Source: Polytrichum commune (lineage: Eukaryota > Streptophyta > Polytrichopsida > Polytrichales > Polytrichaceae). Taken from it: 64,000 nucleotides of DNA. A model generated the notes under the pieces. The model did no database searches and was not told the DNA's origin. It saw only the letters and a program-made list of their open reading frames with translations. Positions 43,436-56,260 of the stretch are shown piece after piece (position 1 is the first letter of the stretch; the number at the start of each line of letters is the position of its first letter). The stretch lies in NCBI GenBank assembly GCA_950295325.1, contig OX485804.1:14074001-14138000 (forward strand). Reading direction: 5' to 3'. Position numbers and translations under genes: made by a program.

Positions 43436-45849
43436 CAATATAGATCACAATATTTTAAAGGGTGGTGTACAACGTAGTAACCTGAGGAGGCCATTTCCTT
43501 GTGAAGTTCAAAACCACAAACAAAAATACAAGTAAACATCTATAATAACTATAATAACTATCTAATTATTGGTAAAAAAACAAAAAAAAAAACGATCAAT
43601 TTTAGTTGAGGAGTAGGTGTGCTTGGTTTAGGGTTCTGCCACAACGTTTAATCACCAAATTTTGTTAACCCATTTATCGCCAGAGGGTGCATTCCAATGA
43701 ACTTCGAATTTTCATACTTGGATGTCATGGGCAATTCAACCCACAATCTAGTATCACTAACCAACATATTTTATGATCAACCACTTGGATGTGTGAGTCA
43801 ACTTCTTTATAAAGACATGCAAAGAAAATATGTCCATTCCACTTGAATTTGAGAAAGATCCAACAACCGCAAAGTCGGAGTTCTCAAGCTGGGTAACTAG
43901 TGAAACCATTGTTTTCCTAAAGTGGATGACGCGAAGGATGAGGTAGTTTGATAACATAGAAACAATTATGTACATTTAGAATCACATATGTGGGATGAAT
44001 TTGCAGTTTATATGCTTATTCTAGAGGTGGTCAAAGTTCATTGACCAGATGATGAGTGTCTCTCACAATGAGCTTGAATGCCAATTTTGAAACATTTTTG
44101 GTTTAGGGTGTTGCCCACAATACTAAAGATCCTTGCAATGGGCAACCCCTTGGGCATGAAAATTTGCCTCCTCCTTCAAGTCTTAGTCTATTCTCAAACA
44201 TTAGAGAATTTGCATGCCAAGTGGGCCAAGTGGGATGAAGACATGAGCACACAATGACATCTCTTTTGGAGAGAGGCCTCATGGGGTTCCCTTTGGAAAT
44301 AAAGAGTTAAACTTTTTGGGCATAGAACAACCTACCTTGTACACAACATCTTGCATGATGTCACTACAAGCATATGACTTGTGGACAAATTGTCTTGTGT
44401 TGCTGCCAAATCGTCCTACGTCAGTGGAATATATGCAAATTTACCATAGTAGTAGATTTGCGTATTTCTTTCACCGACGCATGATGTTAGCCTAGGCTTC
44501 ATATCCTAGTAGTGTGTTCTCCAATATCTTTATGAGCAGTTTGAGGATAAACTACTATCTTTAAGGTACACATGGAATTTGAATTGCGGGTCAAATTCAA
44601 CTACATGTTGAATATCATCTCAAATTTTTTTCTATATTTAAAAAAACCGTAATTGCACTATACCAAAATTGGTTGCCATGGTATTAATTTGTTGTTGTTG
44701 ATGATGATGACAATGATACTTTCTTAAAACTCAATACAAAGAGGACTTGTGAGACACTATCAAGGGATCACAATGAGTTTAAAAAATGCATTAAATTTGC
44801 CCCCCTCTTGCAATGAAGTTAGAAATAAGAAGTTAAATCGAACATTTATTATACTCACAATCCAATCATTTGGATGAGAAATTTGCTCTTGCTAGAAAAT
44901 TATAGACGCCGTAAACTATTAGATATTTGCAAGCATAATATGGTTTTCAAGCAATCAAACTATCAAAATGTCTCTTTGACTTATTGAAATAGCCACGAGC
45001 TACAAAGAATAACCATTCGTGGACTTTTATGATCAAGAATTTAGAGGTTGAATTAGTTAGTTAATCCGTTCATTAGTTAGTTCATTAGTTTAGTTAGTTA
45101 TTAACAATCGTTTTTTAAATTTTTTTTTTGGGGGGGGGGGGTGGTTAGTTTCTTAATCAAGCAGACTAGTTGACTGGAAAGCTAACATGGAGCAATTTGA
45201 ATGGTTTGATATTTTATTTTTCTCTCTATAGGAGTTTTATTGCATTGTCATTTTATTATCATATTACTTTGCTCCTCTTATGGTGACTCGGGGACATGTC
45301 CCATCACTTCTTAGGACATGATGAGACATCCCGTCACGTGACAACCTTGCTTGAAGTGGATAATTCATTGAGGTAGATTGAATGCTTTTGCTAGCATGTG
45401 CACATTACATACATATGACATCGTTTTCATTTATGTTTCCTTAAACTTTTGATCACCTTCGTGTTGTTCTTGGAAGCTGTATAAAGTTGAAATTGCATAT
45501 CAAGTGTTAACAAATGATGAATCTACATCGTTCAAATTTTAGAAATGCTTGTAAAATTTGATGTAAGGAACACCTTCGTAAAGAACGTTGTAATAAATCA
45601 ATAATGTCAATTTTTTTAACATCGTCAACTTTGTTATTACCTCAAGATCTAACATTCAATGGCCAAAGCTAGCTCCAAGTCCAAACCTGAAGTTGAATTA
45701 GGTTGACTCCTTACTCGAATCCATTGCTCATCATTCACTCCTCACTCACCACCACTTAGTCGTCCCCCATTCGGGTTTGACGTCCATTTTAAGAGTAAAT
45801 GTGTGTAAATCCAACACAACAAAAATCTAGACACCTGTATGTAAGTGGT
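43436..45849. other. No gene seen
   Basis: About 2.4 kb of AT-rich non-coding sequence. Homopolymer runs include A10 near 43582 and T9-G11 near 45121-45141. A (TTAG/GTTAG)n-like stretch lies at 45052-45095. No recognised frame. Confidence 0.35.
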
Positions 45850-46230
45850 GTGTGGCTAGTTGTGAATTTAAGAACTGGCCCAAAAAACACACGTGCTTAA
45901 AACAAATCGGACTACGTACTCAAACTACGCTAACCATTCTAGGCTCAACAATCGACACAATTAAGGAGACAAGTACGACCACTTAATCAACACGTGACTT
46001 TGCACTTTGATAATGGATAAGATATCCATATGAGCTCCGAAAATTATGAGGCAAGATGGGTACAAGCACGACTTGGATCCGCTAATCGTCTCACACTTAT
46101 TGTGTGTTTCGTGTCCTACGCGAAGTGGGTGCAATAGAGAGAAAAGCATCCATCTAAGTGAGCACACATCCCTTACCTTACATGGAGTCCTTACAAATGA
46201 AACCAATAGTATTATAGTCCCTCGTTGACC
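45850..46230. repeat. Family E dispersed repeat, longest copy
   Basis: Contains 'gtgaatttaagaactgg', 'aacacacgtgcttaaaacaa', 'atcggactacgtactcaaac', 'ttgataatggataagatatc' and 'agctccgaaaattatgaggc', matching the order of blocks at 31670 and 32515. Boundaries uncertain. Confidence 0.45.
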
Positions 46231-46586
46231 TTTGGGCAATTAGTGCCCGCTATCAACATATCGACAAATTATTGGGTCATGTTTGTTTGTGGAGTCACAA
46301 GAGTAACTGTATATGTAGTAGTGTGAACGCGGCACTTTTCAAAACGCAGGTCATGCGTTGTCTCACTTAACTTATATTTTATTATTGTTGGCTCTGTGAG
46401 AGCCTGACTTCTTGAGTCATTGGCAGAGAGAGTATGCGGTTTTTGCCTTCAAGGACAGTGTGTGCTTTTAGACAAAAACTGTTGGAGCCCTTCAAATTTT
46501 GACTCCCCACTTGTGGTGCATATTTACTTGTAGGTGGTGTTTGATTTTGAACGAAGTGCAATCTATTTCGGTCCATTCAGAGCCAA

Positions 46587-46772
46587 ACTTTTTTTTTTTT
46601 GAAGACAGAAGGTTGACAGGCCAGCGCCAAAGCACAGGAGGCGGTTGACCACTTGGCAAAATTTTCATCAAGTAGAGAGGAGATTTCACAGCCGGGAATC
46701 GAACCGCCAACCTTTTCCTTGAGATTTGGGTATCTCTCCATCATCATCTGGTAGTTTAGGGTCATCTCGGAC
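46587..46772 (-). mobile_element. tRNA-derived SINE, short form
   Basis: On the - strand: a head GGTCCGAGATGACCCTAAAC, an A-box region 'agatgatgatggagaga', the B-box-like GGTTCGATTCC, a body ending 'gtcaaccttctgtc' and a poly-A tail (T-run at 46589-46600). It is flanked by CCATTCAGAGCCAA (46573-46586) and CCATTGAGAGCCAA (46773-46786), a 14-bp duplication with one change. Confidence 0.82.
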
Positions 46773-46825
46773 CCATTGAGAGCCAACCTCGTTTTAGCAC
46801 ATGTTGGCATGTGAAAAGGTTGGCG

Positions 46826-47240
46826 TTAAACATCTCCATCCCCCCCTCCCCCCCCCCCCCCCTAAACTTTTTGGGGGAGGTAGATTCGGCTAGGGGTAGC
46901 CTCCCCAAAAGAAATCCAGAATTTTTGGACTTGATCGAAAACTTTTGCCTGCCCGTCTGCCCGACTTCGAACAAATCTTGCTTTCTTGAAGGCCATTTCC
47001 CACAAACCCCATATTGAGTGCACTTCACCTTCAAGGTCCCAAATCCAATAACTATGTTCACTTCCATTGAGTAAGTAAGCAATTGACTGGGATTTCATTT
47101 TTGAAGTGAAACTGATAATAAAGCATGTAATTAACTTGGAAGTAAAAAATTATTACAAAAACCTCATTAGCAATGAGGTTATAATTTTTGTGACTTACCA
47201 TTGAAAGGGTCTTTGTCATTCTAAAATGGAGCTAAAATTA
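46826..47240 (+). mobile_element. Solo arm of the foldback (MULE-like) family
   Basis: Begins in a C-rich terminus with a long C-run, then follows the 12500-12860 arm in order. Shared words are 'cttgaaggcc', 'ccatattgagtgcacttcac', 'cttcaaggtcc.aaatccaat', 'aagcaattgactgggatttc' and 'gcaatgaggttataattttt'. Only one arm is present. Confidence 0.6.
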
Positions 47241-47855
47241 CTAGTTTATTTTTAGCATGTTGATTATTATAGTTTAGTTAACACCTTCTTCTTTCACAAA
47301 GCATTCATGTGCATTTAAACTAATTAAACGTGATTGAGGTATGAAGTTTTATTGAGGACATAGACCAAGTTCTCAGTGTATAGTCTTGTAGTGTTTGTCA
47401 ACCCATATTCTTTGCGATGACTAACAATGACTTGGAATATAATGCTAACCCCTCCTCTTTGTAATGCTCTACAATGAATTTTTTAACACTACATAAGCTC
47501 GTGTAGAGCGAAAATTCACCATGTTTTGGTAAATGTGCAAGGTTAACTAAAGTGAATTTTGCAAATTGTGTTTCTTATTTTCAAAATAATCCAACATCTC
47601 TTTTTATGATCATTTTGTGTTGGACCGGCCATCCAACCAAGGTACCTTTGAGCACACCAAAACAACACCAAATGTGGAAGGTGTTGTACACAAAACAATC
47701 AAATCCCAATCAAAACTTCCATCGCGTTTACGGGTAACTCCAATTTGTGTGTGTTGTTCAACTAGAACATTTGGTGTAAGACTTGAATCTTACAATTGTT
47801 TGGTTTGTGAAGCTCTAGAAGGTAAAATGCTCTTGGTGTTTCCCACTTACTTACC
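47241..47855. other. No gene seen
   Basis: AT-rich non-coding interval. The + frame at 47617-47877 (86 residues) is not recognised and runs into the next element. Confidence 0.35.
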
Positions 47856-47858
47856 TCA

Positions 47859-48372
47859 TGCCCCCTTCCCCACCTGACTTTAGCGAAGCAGCCTAAAAGT
47901 TGGTTCTAAAAACACAGCCTTCACACCATCAACATAATCTAGTGCCAAGCCTAGTTGGCAAATGATGTGGCAAGCCTTCAACACCGACCGTCCCATCAGT
48001 ACCTAGACATGAGGCAAGAATGTAGGACTTTTAAAAGTATCGCCTCCCGCCCTTGTGATTGGTTGTTTTTTAGTCTTAGCTATGAGGGCATATGAGGAGC
48101 TCCATTAACAAAATCCGATGGTAAGATAGGTGAGTAGTAAGGCATTTGGGGATGGGACAAAAACTATCCAACATTCATGGCTTGGAAGATAAAACAACGA
48201 ACATGTGTAAAAGCTACTTAATTAAAAGCTACTTGACAATCTCCGGAGCAAGTTCTTGTAAGTGCATTGGGATAACTTAGTCGGATGCCTCCGCTATAAC
48301 TGAGGGAGCTTTCCTCGGGTTTTAAGAAAAACTTTGGTTATTTGGTAAAGTCAATCAGGTGGGGAGGGGGCA
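47859..48372. mobile_element. Family D element, solitary copy
   Basis: 514 bp. Ends are TGCCCCCTTCCCCACCTGAC and (complement of the right end) TGCCCCCTCCCCACCTGATT. TCA flanks both sides (47856-47858, 48373-48375), an apparent 3-bp target duplication. It is the same length as the inner copy at 21570-22084. Confidence 0.7.
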
Positions 48373-48506
48373 TCATTAACATTGTTTGCCATCAATTAGG
48401 TACTGAAGCTTGGGGAGCTAGATTTCGCTTCAAACCATGGTTGCAAAGTAGAGCCAAGCGAAAGATGTGAGTGGCAGCTTTGACTCTTGATTGCATGCAT
48501 AGGCCT

Positions 48507-48735
48507 ATGTCCGGGGAGAACCGGTGGTTAGTTACAAATGAACCAGTTGAGTTTGAGAAATAACCGGTTGAAGTTGGAGACTTCCGGAGAATTAGCGATC
48601 ATTTTAGAGGAATCTATAAAAAAATTATACCTCCAATGAATGAAAGCAGCAAAATTGTAAGAAGACGTCAACATGTAACTGGTTGGATTTAGAATCACAT
48701 GGATCTTGACCCACTACTACTATGCCCAAACACTT
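48507..48735. mobile_element. Family A element
   Basis: Starts ATGTCCGGGGAGAACCGGTG, passes through 'gttacaaatgaaccagttga', 'aaccggttgaagttgg', 'cattttagaggaatctat', 'acgtcaacatgtaactggtt' and ends near CTATGCCCAAACACTT. It is in the orientation opposite to 19562-19776. Confidence 0.65.
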
Positions 48736-49861
48736 AAGGTAGAGGGTGCTTAAACCAACTCTTTAAGCTATTGCACATATATATGGTTACATGGTCAATA
48801 TATATATGTATTAGCCTTTGTTCTAAACTTAGGTATAAAGAAAGAAAAAATATTTTTAGCCTTGATTAGATATTTGATGAATATTCAAAGTCAAAACCAC
48901 TAGCTTCCTTAAACCAATATATAGGCCCCGTGTATGACGACCTTTGATATGATGAGGATCCCCATCTTCATAGCCTAGAACCAACACAACATAGTTGGGT
49001 ACTAGACCCAAGCTAGATCAAAAACCAACTAGTAACGGTGCTCAAAGCCACATGGCCACCTCCATGATCCCACTTAGTTCGCTTGCAAAACCATCACCTT
49101 GCATCCTGTGTACCAACCTATGATTTTGTGAATTGAACCCCCCCCCCCACCAGGCAATGTATAGAATGGTTAGAATAGGCATTGACAAGCCACCCTAAAC
49201 CCACCTTGAACCAACCCGAGACAGAGTGAAGCCCGTTACCTACCCTACATGAAGATAGTGGAGGTTGCTATGAGGTGGTGCCACTAATGACACCTGAAAG
49301 AGTCACTCTGTGGGCCCATACACTCCTACACCATGAGGAACACTTCAAGGTAGTAGAGTGCTGGTGATTGGGAGACGTTTATAGGTGTTGGTTTCAAGTG
49401 GGATGTTGGTTTTAGCACCCTCTACCTTACTTCCTGGGCACTGACACAACATACTACATAGAAGTAGAGTTACAAAGGAGTAACTTTGCGTTTGCAAGTT
49501 ACTAGGCCCCTACAAGTGTAGAATTATGACAATTATACGAGAAATAGGTGACAAACCCATACTTTTGTGAACCAAGACGTGTGTTGTTCAAAGCAAGTGA
49601 GGGAGTGATAGTTTGTTTTTTTCGATTTGTTGTTGTCCCTCGTGGCGACGGTGGCGTGAGATGAGCCATTCTCATGCTCATATTTTATCTTGGGTGGAGC
49701 CTTCATTTTGCCATATGTGGTCCCTACCCTTTACCGGTCATTTTTGCCAAGTCTTTAATGTGCGGTAGTGTGGTCATGGTCACGTATAGACCGAATTGAC
49801 CCTTGCAACTACAAAGTAGCATGATGCATGGTCTTTGCTTTTCCTCAGTTACCATCACCAC
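48736..49861. other. No gene seen
   Basis: Non-coding. It includes a C-run at 49138-49149 and a (TA)n patch near 48795-48810. No recognised frame or repeat. Confidence 0.35.
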
Positions 49862-49863
49862 TA

Positions 49864-50238
49864 CACTAAATATGATAGTTAGTGTCACCAATTCTAATTG
49901 TCTTGCTCAATACTAATTGTACACCACGGTTTAGTGTTACCAACATTAAATGTGAGCCCAACATCATTTATCATTCCTTGTAAATTTTCTGGGGGATTAT
50001 AAGATTTACAGTGTCGCAATTACCATCCCTTACCAAATGGTTTTTCATCCAAGTTTCAATCATCCATGACAACATTTCCATCACAAGTTGCTCACAAGAG
50101 AAGGTAGGGTTTTGGCCGATGGATGGACTCATCCATCATCCATGACAGTATATTTGTTCAGTTATTCATACGAAGTGTCATTCGAAAAGAACCCATAGTA
50201 CACAAAATACCATATCACACTAAATGTCATATTTAGTG
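49864..50238 (+). mobile_element. Stowaway-like MITE, family C, well preserved
   Basis: 375 bp. TA is at 49862-49863 and 50239-50240. The left end CACTAAATATGATAGTTAGT matches the complement of the right end CACTAAATATGACATTTAGT. It shares its interior with 43063-43435 in opposite orientation. Confidence 0.75.
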
Positions 50239-50254
50239 TAGCATTGCGGTTTCC

Positions 50255-50408
50255 ACTAAAAGTCTAACCAGCTACACGTTGACACCTGTTGGTTTCTCTT
50301 TACTAAATTGAGGTATATTCTCTAAATTCATCCAACATGATCGGTCATTTTCCTGATGCCTTGAACTTCAACTGGGTATTTCCCAAACTTGACCAACTTA
50401 TCTTAAAC
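50255..50408. mobile_element. Family A element, truncated by a family B insertion
   Basis: The body 'agctacacgttgacacctg', 'gaggtatattctctaaattc' and 'cttgaacttcaactgggtat' ends abruptly in 'gaccaacttatcttaaacta', where the family B element at 50411 begins. The remaining right terminus is not found beyond it. Confidence 0.55.
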
Positions 50409-50410
50409 TA

Positions 50411-50629
50411 CACAAAATATGATATTTAGTGTGACTTACTATTTGGAATTACACAATGTTACAACTATCTACTGTGCATCTCATTCTTTTACCAACCATG
50501 GTCGAATTGGTTGTTTGCACACTACAAAACATTAACATCTTTACTTGGTAAAAAAATCATGTTAATAATAAAAAGATATAGGAACATGTAACCCCGAACA
50601 GTAAGTCACACTAAATATCATATTTTGTG
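50411..50629. mobile_element. Stowaway-like MITE, family B, reference copy
   Basis: 219 bp with TA on both sides (50409-50410, 50630-50631). Terminal CACAAAATATGATATTTAGT is matched by the complement of the right end, followed by GTGACTTAC on both. An AT-rich non-coding interior. Confidence 0.78.
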
Positions 50630-50639
50630 TAGTTGTTGG

Positions 50640-53600
50640 TTCCATGTCTCACATTCTATGGTTCCGAGACATTAGGGTCCAAGACCAAAGAAAGCGATTT
50701 TATTGGTCGAGAGCAACATTTTGGATCCAAGGAATTTACATTAGGATGTGGGTCCAAGGTATGAAAAATTGAAAAATTGAAGTGGTGTTAAAGTGGCATC
50801 ACCATCCCACCAAATATTGGTGGACCCAAGTGAAGCAACTATCTCTTTAGTTTGAGAAACTGCTTTATAAACTTGGGCCGGATCTTGAGTCCAAAGTAAG
50901 GCCCATAAAGGGTTGTTTTGGACACCTACTTTTCTGGACCCAAACCCTAATGTAAATCCATTGTTACCTTACATGAGACGTGAGTATGAAGGACTGAGGA
51001 GCATCCGATCATTCAATCACAATTAGAACATTGTTTGTGTGACTCGGCTGGGGTTTTGTAATTCATTAGTGGTGAGCATAAGTGGACAAATAGGTGTTTT
51101 TTAACTACACCATAACTACAAGTTGTTGTCCTTGTCAAAAATGTTTACTGAATAGAAACCTTGCAAAGTGCCACGTCAACCAAATCGTATTCAAATTAAT
51201 GAGAAAAATCCACATAAGGGCAAGACATTCTTCCCCGTTTGTCACCTCTAGTCATGTTGAATTCCTTCTCCAAGTTGTGCACAATATTGGCAACCCAATT
51301 GTTACTATGAAAATCTAAGAAAATCACATCAAATCATCCCCCTCCCCCCCCTCCTTTTCTCTTCCTCCCTCTTCTCCCTTTCCTCATCTCTTCCCCTTTC
51401 TTCCTTCATTTTGCCCTCCTTAGCCTTTCCATGCCCTCACATACATTGTGTTTGTTCAAGCTCCAATAAGTTGCAAGTCTATAACCATATATTCTAAGGA
51501 AAAACGTATGCATTCAAGATTCTATGAATTAACCAAGGGACATATCAATCAAGTTACTACTACTAGTTAACACAAGAAGTCTTGATGGTTATAGTTATGA
51601 AAGACACCTACTAACACTTTAGCTCCACTCTTGAGGATGATCTATTTTTAATGGTAACATCAAGGTTTTCATATACTTCCAATAACGCTTCCTTCCCTTT
51701 GTCTAATCCGCCTTCATTGTAATTTTCTCTCCTCTCTTACTCTTTTCCTCCCTTCCTTCTAGTATGTACTCCTTGGGTCTTCTCTTGTTTTCATATACAT
51801 TGTGTTCAAGGAAGCAGTTGCAAGTTCAAGAGTATACAAGTTAAGAATAAAAGCAAAGGCATGAAAGAAGTAATGAAATAAATGGGAAAAAAAAAAAAAC
51901 ATACATTCACTCCTTACCACAATAAATGCTACATTGATGGCTTTGATTATCCACTGTATGGAATTTGATTTAGTTCTAGTGGTCACGATTGTCTAGTGTG
52001 TGGACTCCAATTAAGTATTAGTGGTCACAATTGTCCAAGAAGGTGCACATTACCTCCAAGGCTATTATCCCAATTCTCATAACCTTGTCACAGAGGCTAA
52101 CATGGCATACTCCTCATTGCCCATCGCTTTCATTGGTTGTTGCCATTTCAACTCTAAATATAGTTGAAGCTCCCCACACCAATGACCTCAAATGGAACAA
52201 GGCCCCACATATTTTGAAGTGGAAAAAAATATATAATGACATTGGCGGAACAAAGCTATTTGAATGCTGAAGTACATCATAAAAATTTGACACATAAATG
52301 TAACTTGAGGTGTTTGAATTGTAATATGGACCAAGGTGGAATGCTTAAATGCCTCTAGGGGCCATTTACTCAACAACAACAAAATTAATAATAGATGACA
52401 TGAAGATAACATCCATAGGGTTAGAAGTTGTATTGTCTCTTGTCCAATGCTTATTAGTTCAAAAAAAATTTGAACAAATCACATGGTATTAAAATGATCC
52501 TTGAGTTTGCATGTGATATTGGAACCGTATTTACCATGCTCTGTTACAAGAATTCGTTTGGATTACAATACATGTGACAATGATGGCCAACTACACTAGA
52601 CATAGAAAGAAAACCAACACACGTATTTTTGTACTTGCCCATTTTTAAACATGTGTTTTGTTATAGACATGTGTAGAACACTGATTTCAAGAGTGTAATA
52701 CATGGGTGGATGCAAAAAATGCAAGAATCACCGATTCAAAAACTTGCAAAGGCTTCTTGAAAGCATCAAGGAGAGCTCAAATCTAGATACAACTCAAAAG
52801 ATTGTATCGTAGCTCTCTAGTTGTTTGGGCATCTTTCTGCCTAATAATCAAATTAAATGTGAAAATAAGTTAGGCAGTCCAAAAAATAATATTCTAAAAT
52901 TGGACATATTACAATAGTGATTTAAAACTAGTTAGACATTCATCCAAGTCATCTATATAATTCATGGATGGTTTTCCTAATTTTATCTATGGCGTCTAAG
53001 ATTAACTTAAACATTGCTCTTAACCTGTCACTTGCATTATTATGATTTTAGGCACTCTTTAAATTTACTTTATTTTATGTATTTATTTGTTTTTTTGACA
53101 CTAAAAAACACTTTCCTAGAAATTTAGGCACCCTTAACATCATTTATTTTCTGCCCAAGCTGCTAAAGTGCTACGGTAGTTTGGCATTGTAGATTTTTCA
53201 TTTTCTATTTAAAAAAAAGCAACATTCCCTTGTGCTCCTTATTTTGAAACCAATGTCATTCTTTTTTGTTTGGCCCATTACTTCATTCATACCATGTTGT
53301 GAGGCTTTCTTTTTGTCTGATATCTTTACCACGATGTTTTCGAAAAAAAAAAAAAAAAAAAGAAAAAAAGTAGAGTGTTTCGTTCTAATGTGCTCACATA
53401 CCAAGTCGTGAGATTTTGGGTCCAACATCTTTGCCATGATTTCATTCATTCATTTGTTTATTCAAGTTTTTTAGTTTGGGGTTTTGGTGGGTTGATGCTC
53501 AACATGTTGACCCGACAAGATACAATTTGGAGTTGGCAACTATGATTCTTGTCATAGTTTGAACTTTGCATGACGTTCGACTTCTTGACTTATTATCCTA

Positions 53601-53640
53601 CTTTTTGTAGTTACTTTGAGTCAACAAGTGGATGTGGTGG
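50640..53640. other. No gene seen; polypyrimidine tract
   Basis: About 3 kb without a supported gene. An almost pure C/T tract spans about 51336-51416, and a second T/C-rich patch spans about 51722-51762. Each is followed by a similar 'acattgtgtt..ttgcaagt' segment, suggesting an old duplication. A-runs occur at 51888-51899 and 53343-53361. Unrecognised frames at 51094-51318, 52031-52270 and 53198-53449 are not called. Confidence 0.35.
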
Positions 53641-53659
53641 CAAAAGAACAAAAGAAAGA

Positions 53660-53838
53660 GATTTTATTCTATTCTATTTTATGGGGAACGAAGGTCGAGG
53701 CGTGTGGCCCTCTTGCTAGTTTTTTCCCGTCAAGTAAAGAGAAGATTTCATGGCCGAACATCGAATTGCCAACCACTTCATTTGGTTTGAGTGTCTTTGC
53801 ACTACTGTCTGATAGTTTAGGGCCACCTTAGACCCCAT
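53660..53838 (-). mobile_element. tRNA-derived SINE, diverged copy
   Basis: On the - strand: a head GGTCTAAGGTGGCCCTAAAC, a B-box region decayed to GGCAATTCGATG, a body with 'cttctctttacttgacggg' and an A-rich tail seen as TTTTATTCTATTCTATTTTA at the left. No target duplication can be made out. The oldest-looking of the six copies. Confidence 0.6.
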
Positions 53839-53862
53839 GGATTGATGAATTTCTCTAACTTA

Positions 53863-54100
53863 GGGCCGCTTTACACACATACCAAGAGCCACGAAGTGAT
53901 ATGTCATTTTTCAAAGCTTTTCTCAAAGCTTGATTTTCCTCTTTTCAGAGGCCTTTTCTTTTTTATGCTTCATCAAAATAAAGCAAGGGTGGGTGGTTGG
54001 GATTTTCTTTCATCACAAGTCTATTGCCTCCCTAAACATAGTATCCAATATTGTAACTATGGATTTAGTGCTATGTTTTACATCATAGTAAGTTGATTGA
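53863..54100. mobile_element. Single terminus of a Harbinger/Tourist-like element
   Basis: GGGCCGCTTTACACACATAC preceded by TTA is the family terminus, followed by 'caagagccacgaagtg'. A matching right end was not found, so the extent is uncertain. Confidence 0.4.
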
Positions 54101-54529
54101 ACTTTCAACTAGGAATGTGTATGCTTGTCAAAGTAGTTGGATACTCGGCTATGTTTCTTTGCTTTTAAATCAAAGTTCAATAGCATGGGTTGTCATAAAG
54201 GCATAAAGTACTAAAATGTTATAATATATGTCATGGTAACAAGTATCCATCACATATGGCAACTGAGTTCAAAATATAGTCTAATATATGATTGCATTGT
54301 GCTCAGTACTTATTGTTATTACCAAGTAATAAAGCAAAGATGTGATAGGTAGACTTACATACCTCATTTGTAGGTATTCTCAATGTCTCAACTACTTTCT
54401 GGAATTTGTGTGTACATCAAAATACTAATTCAAAGTAACATAATAACTTTCACAAGTGTAATATTTCAATAATGAAATAGCATTCAAACATGAGTAATGC
54501 ACTATTGTTGGTGTTGAAAATGTGAAGAG
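54101..54529. other. No gene seen
   Basis: AT-rich non-coding interval without defined repeats. Confidence 0.35.
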
Positions 54530-54537
54530 CTAGCCTC

Positions 54538-55035
54538 CACGGGTAGATCACTCTAAGGCATTTTTGTGCATCACGTGCGGCTAGGGGTTTTTTGTTTTGG
54601 GGCTATTTACCTTCAAGGGCTGAATTAAAGCCTCCCTATAATTACTTAAATTTCAAAAATGGACCATTTGTTTGCACCCTTCCATTACTTGTATTGTCCA
54701 AGTCACTGGAATTTTTTTGTACTCTATATTCTTTTTAAGTAATTTTGGACAGACAGAAATCCCAATTGTCATCCATCCCCGTGAGTCCTAAACCCATTTA
54801 CATACCATACTAAACATACCTTCTAGGATCCTTATCTTCAGCCCCTATATTAATTTTACAAAAAAATAATGGCCCACGTTTTATGTCCATCTAACTTACT
54901 TATAATGGGATTGTCTACATTTAATGGCCCCTTCATTATTTGGAATTCCTTTATAATTTTTATTTCAAATGATTTTAATCCTCTCTATATTATGCCGCAC
55001 GTTGTTTTTAAAATGCACTAAGTGATCTACCCGTG
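54538..55035. mobile_element. hAT-like non-autonomous element, 498 bp
   Basis: The left end CACGGGTAGATCACTCTAAG matches the complement of the right end CACGGGTAGATCACTTAGTG. CACGTGCGGC / AACGTGCGGC follows about 30-40 bp in on both arms. The exact 8-bp sequence CTAGCCTC flanks it on both sides (54530-54537, 55036-55043). An 8-bp duplication with a CA-start terminus fits the hAT superfamily. No coding capacity. Confidence 0.8.
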
Positions 55036-55043
55036 CTAGCCTC

Positions 55044-55606
55044 ACCTGCACCCGTGCCAATCCAAACATACATTTGTGTGTTAGAAAGCCGTGTGTCAGG
55101 TGTCTTCAGTTAAGCTCAATTGAAATCCATGTCACATAATTACCTCGCTTGTCAAGTCCATTGAATGTTTGCAAACACTCATACTCAATACAAAACAATG
55201 ACTATACTCTTTTGCCATATTGTGTAACTTTCTTGAACAATAACAACCTTTTGTACACCAAACACCATGCACTTCCACACTTATCATGTATTTACTTAGC
55301 CTTATTGAACAATCTAAGCCAAGTGTTTCCTCTTTCAAGCATGTAAAAGATTTTTCACATGGAAGAGTCTAGGGTTTAAGCATTGGTTTAGTAAGGTATA
55401 GTGGCCACTTTAGGTCATTGAAACCCTAAATAATGGAGCGTGGTAACTTCCTTGACCATAGTTAGTTAACTCATGGTTAAGTATAGTGTAATGTTTTAAC
55501 TTTGATGTAGAGCCTACTAAGTATTCCATGCTTTGTAGGAGGTTTGAATCAAATTTGTCAAGAGTATCACATTTGACTATTTATATAGTGTGAAGGCAAT
55601 AACAAG

Positions 55607-55647
<41 letters not shown>

Positions 55648-55681
55648 ATATATGAGTGTACCTCTCATGCATCCAACATAA
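55044..55681. other. No gene seen; (GA)n microsatellite
   Basis: Non-coding. (GA)n occupies about 55610-55641, immediately before the next family A copy. Opposed small frames at 55132-55346 are not recognised. Confidence 0.4.
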
Positions 55682-55870
55682 CAACCGGTTGAGTTTGAGA
55701 AATAACATGTTGAAGTTTAAGACTTCAAGAAAATTATTGATCATTTTGGAGGAATTAATAGAGTATACCCCAATCTAGTAAAGAAGAACTGCAAGTTGTC
55801 AACATGCAACCGGTTGGACTTGGAAACACTAGGATCTCAACTGATCATGTCCAAAAATCTCCCCATACAC
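55682..55870. mobile_element. Family A element, left end lost
   Basis: Begins in 'caaccggttgagtttgagaa' beside the (GA)n run and runs to the terminus AAAATCTCCCCATACAC. In between are 'attttggaggaatta', 'gtcaacatgcaaccggttgg' and 'cttggaaacactaggatctc'. Confidence 0.6.
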
Positions 55871-56260
55871 AAGAGTTATCCGTAAAGCAAAGTGGATGAA
55901 ACCATGGGTTTAGTCCCAAACTACGAATTTATGAGAATTAACACAAAGTCACCCAAGTTTTCGTAATGCTTAAATTATTACTCCCAATGAATGGTGTCAA
56001 GCTATTAAAACCGGCTTTCTAGCTTGTCCTACTAGGATGGGTGGGCCAAGCTAGCCTTGCATAGCCATGATTTAGGATAATGAATCCCATGTACATACCC
56101 TTTTCTACATCCTAAGATCCTCTCAAAGTTTGAGAGATGGAAAGAGGAGGTCCTAAAAGTTTGCACCCAACTTTCAAAATAGGCTCCAAAACATGATGAG
56201 CTAGCGAGCTCTTAATAGAAAGTTTTCTCAAAGAAGGATCAAACTCATGATTTCGTCTCT
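55870..56260 (-). repeat. Dispersed repeat, inverted relative of 24830-25210
   Basis: See 24830-25210. It directly adjoins the family A copy. The - strand frame at 56112-56345 (77 residues) overlaps it and has no recognised relatives. Confidence 0.5.
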
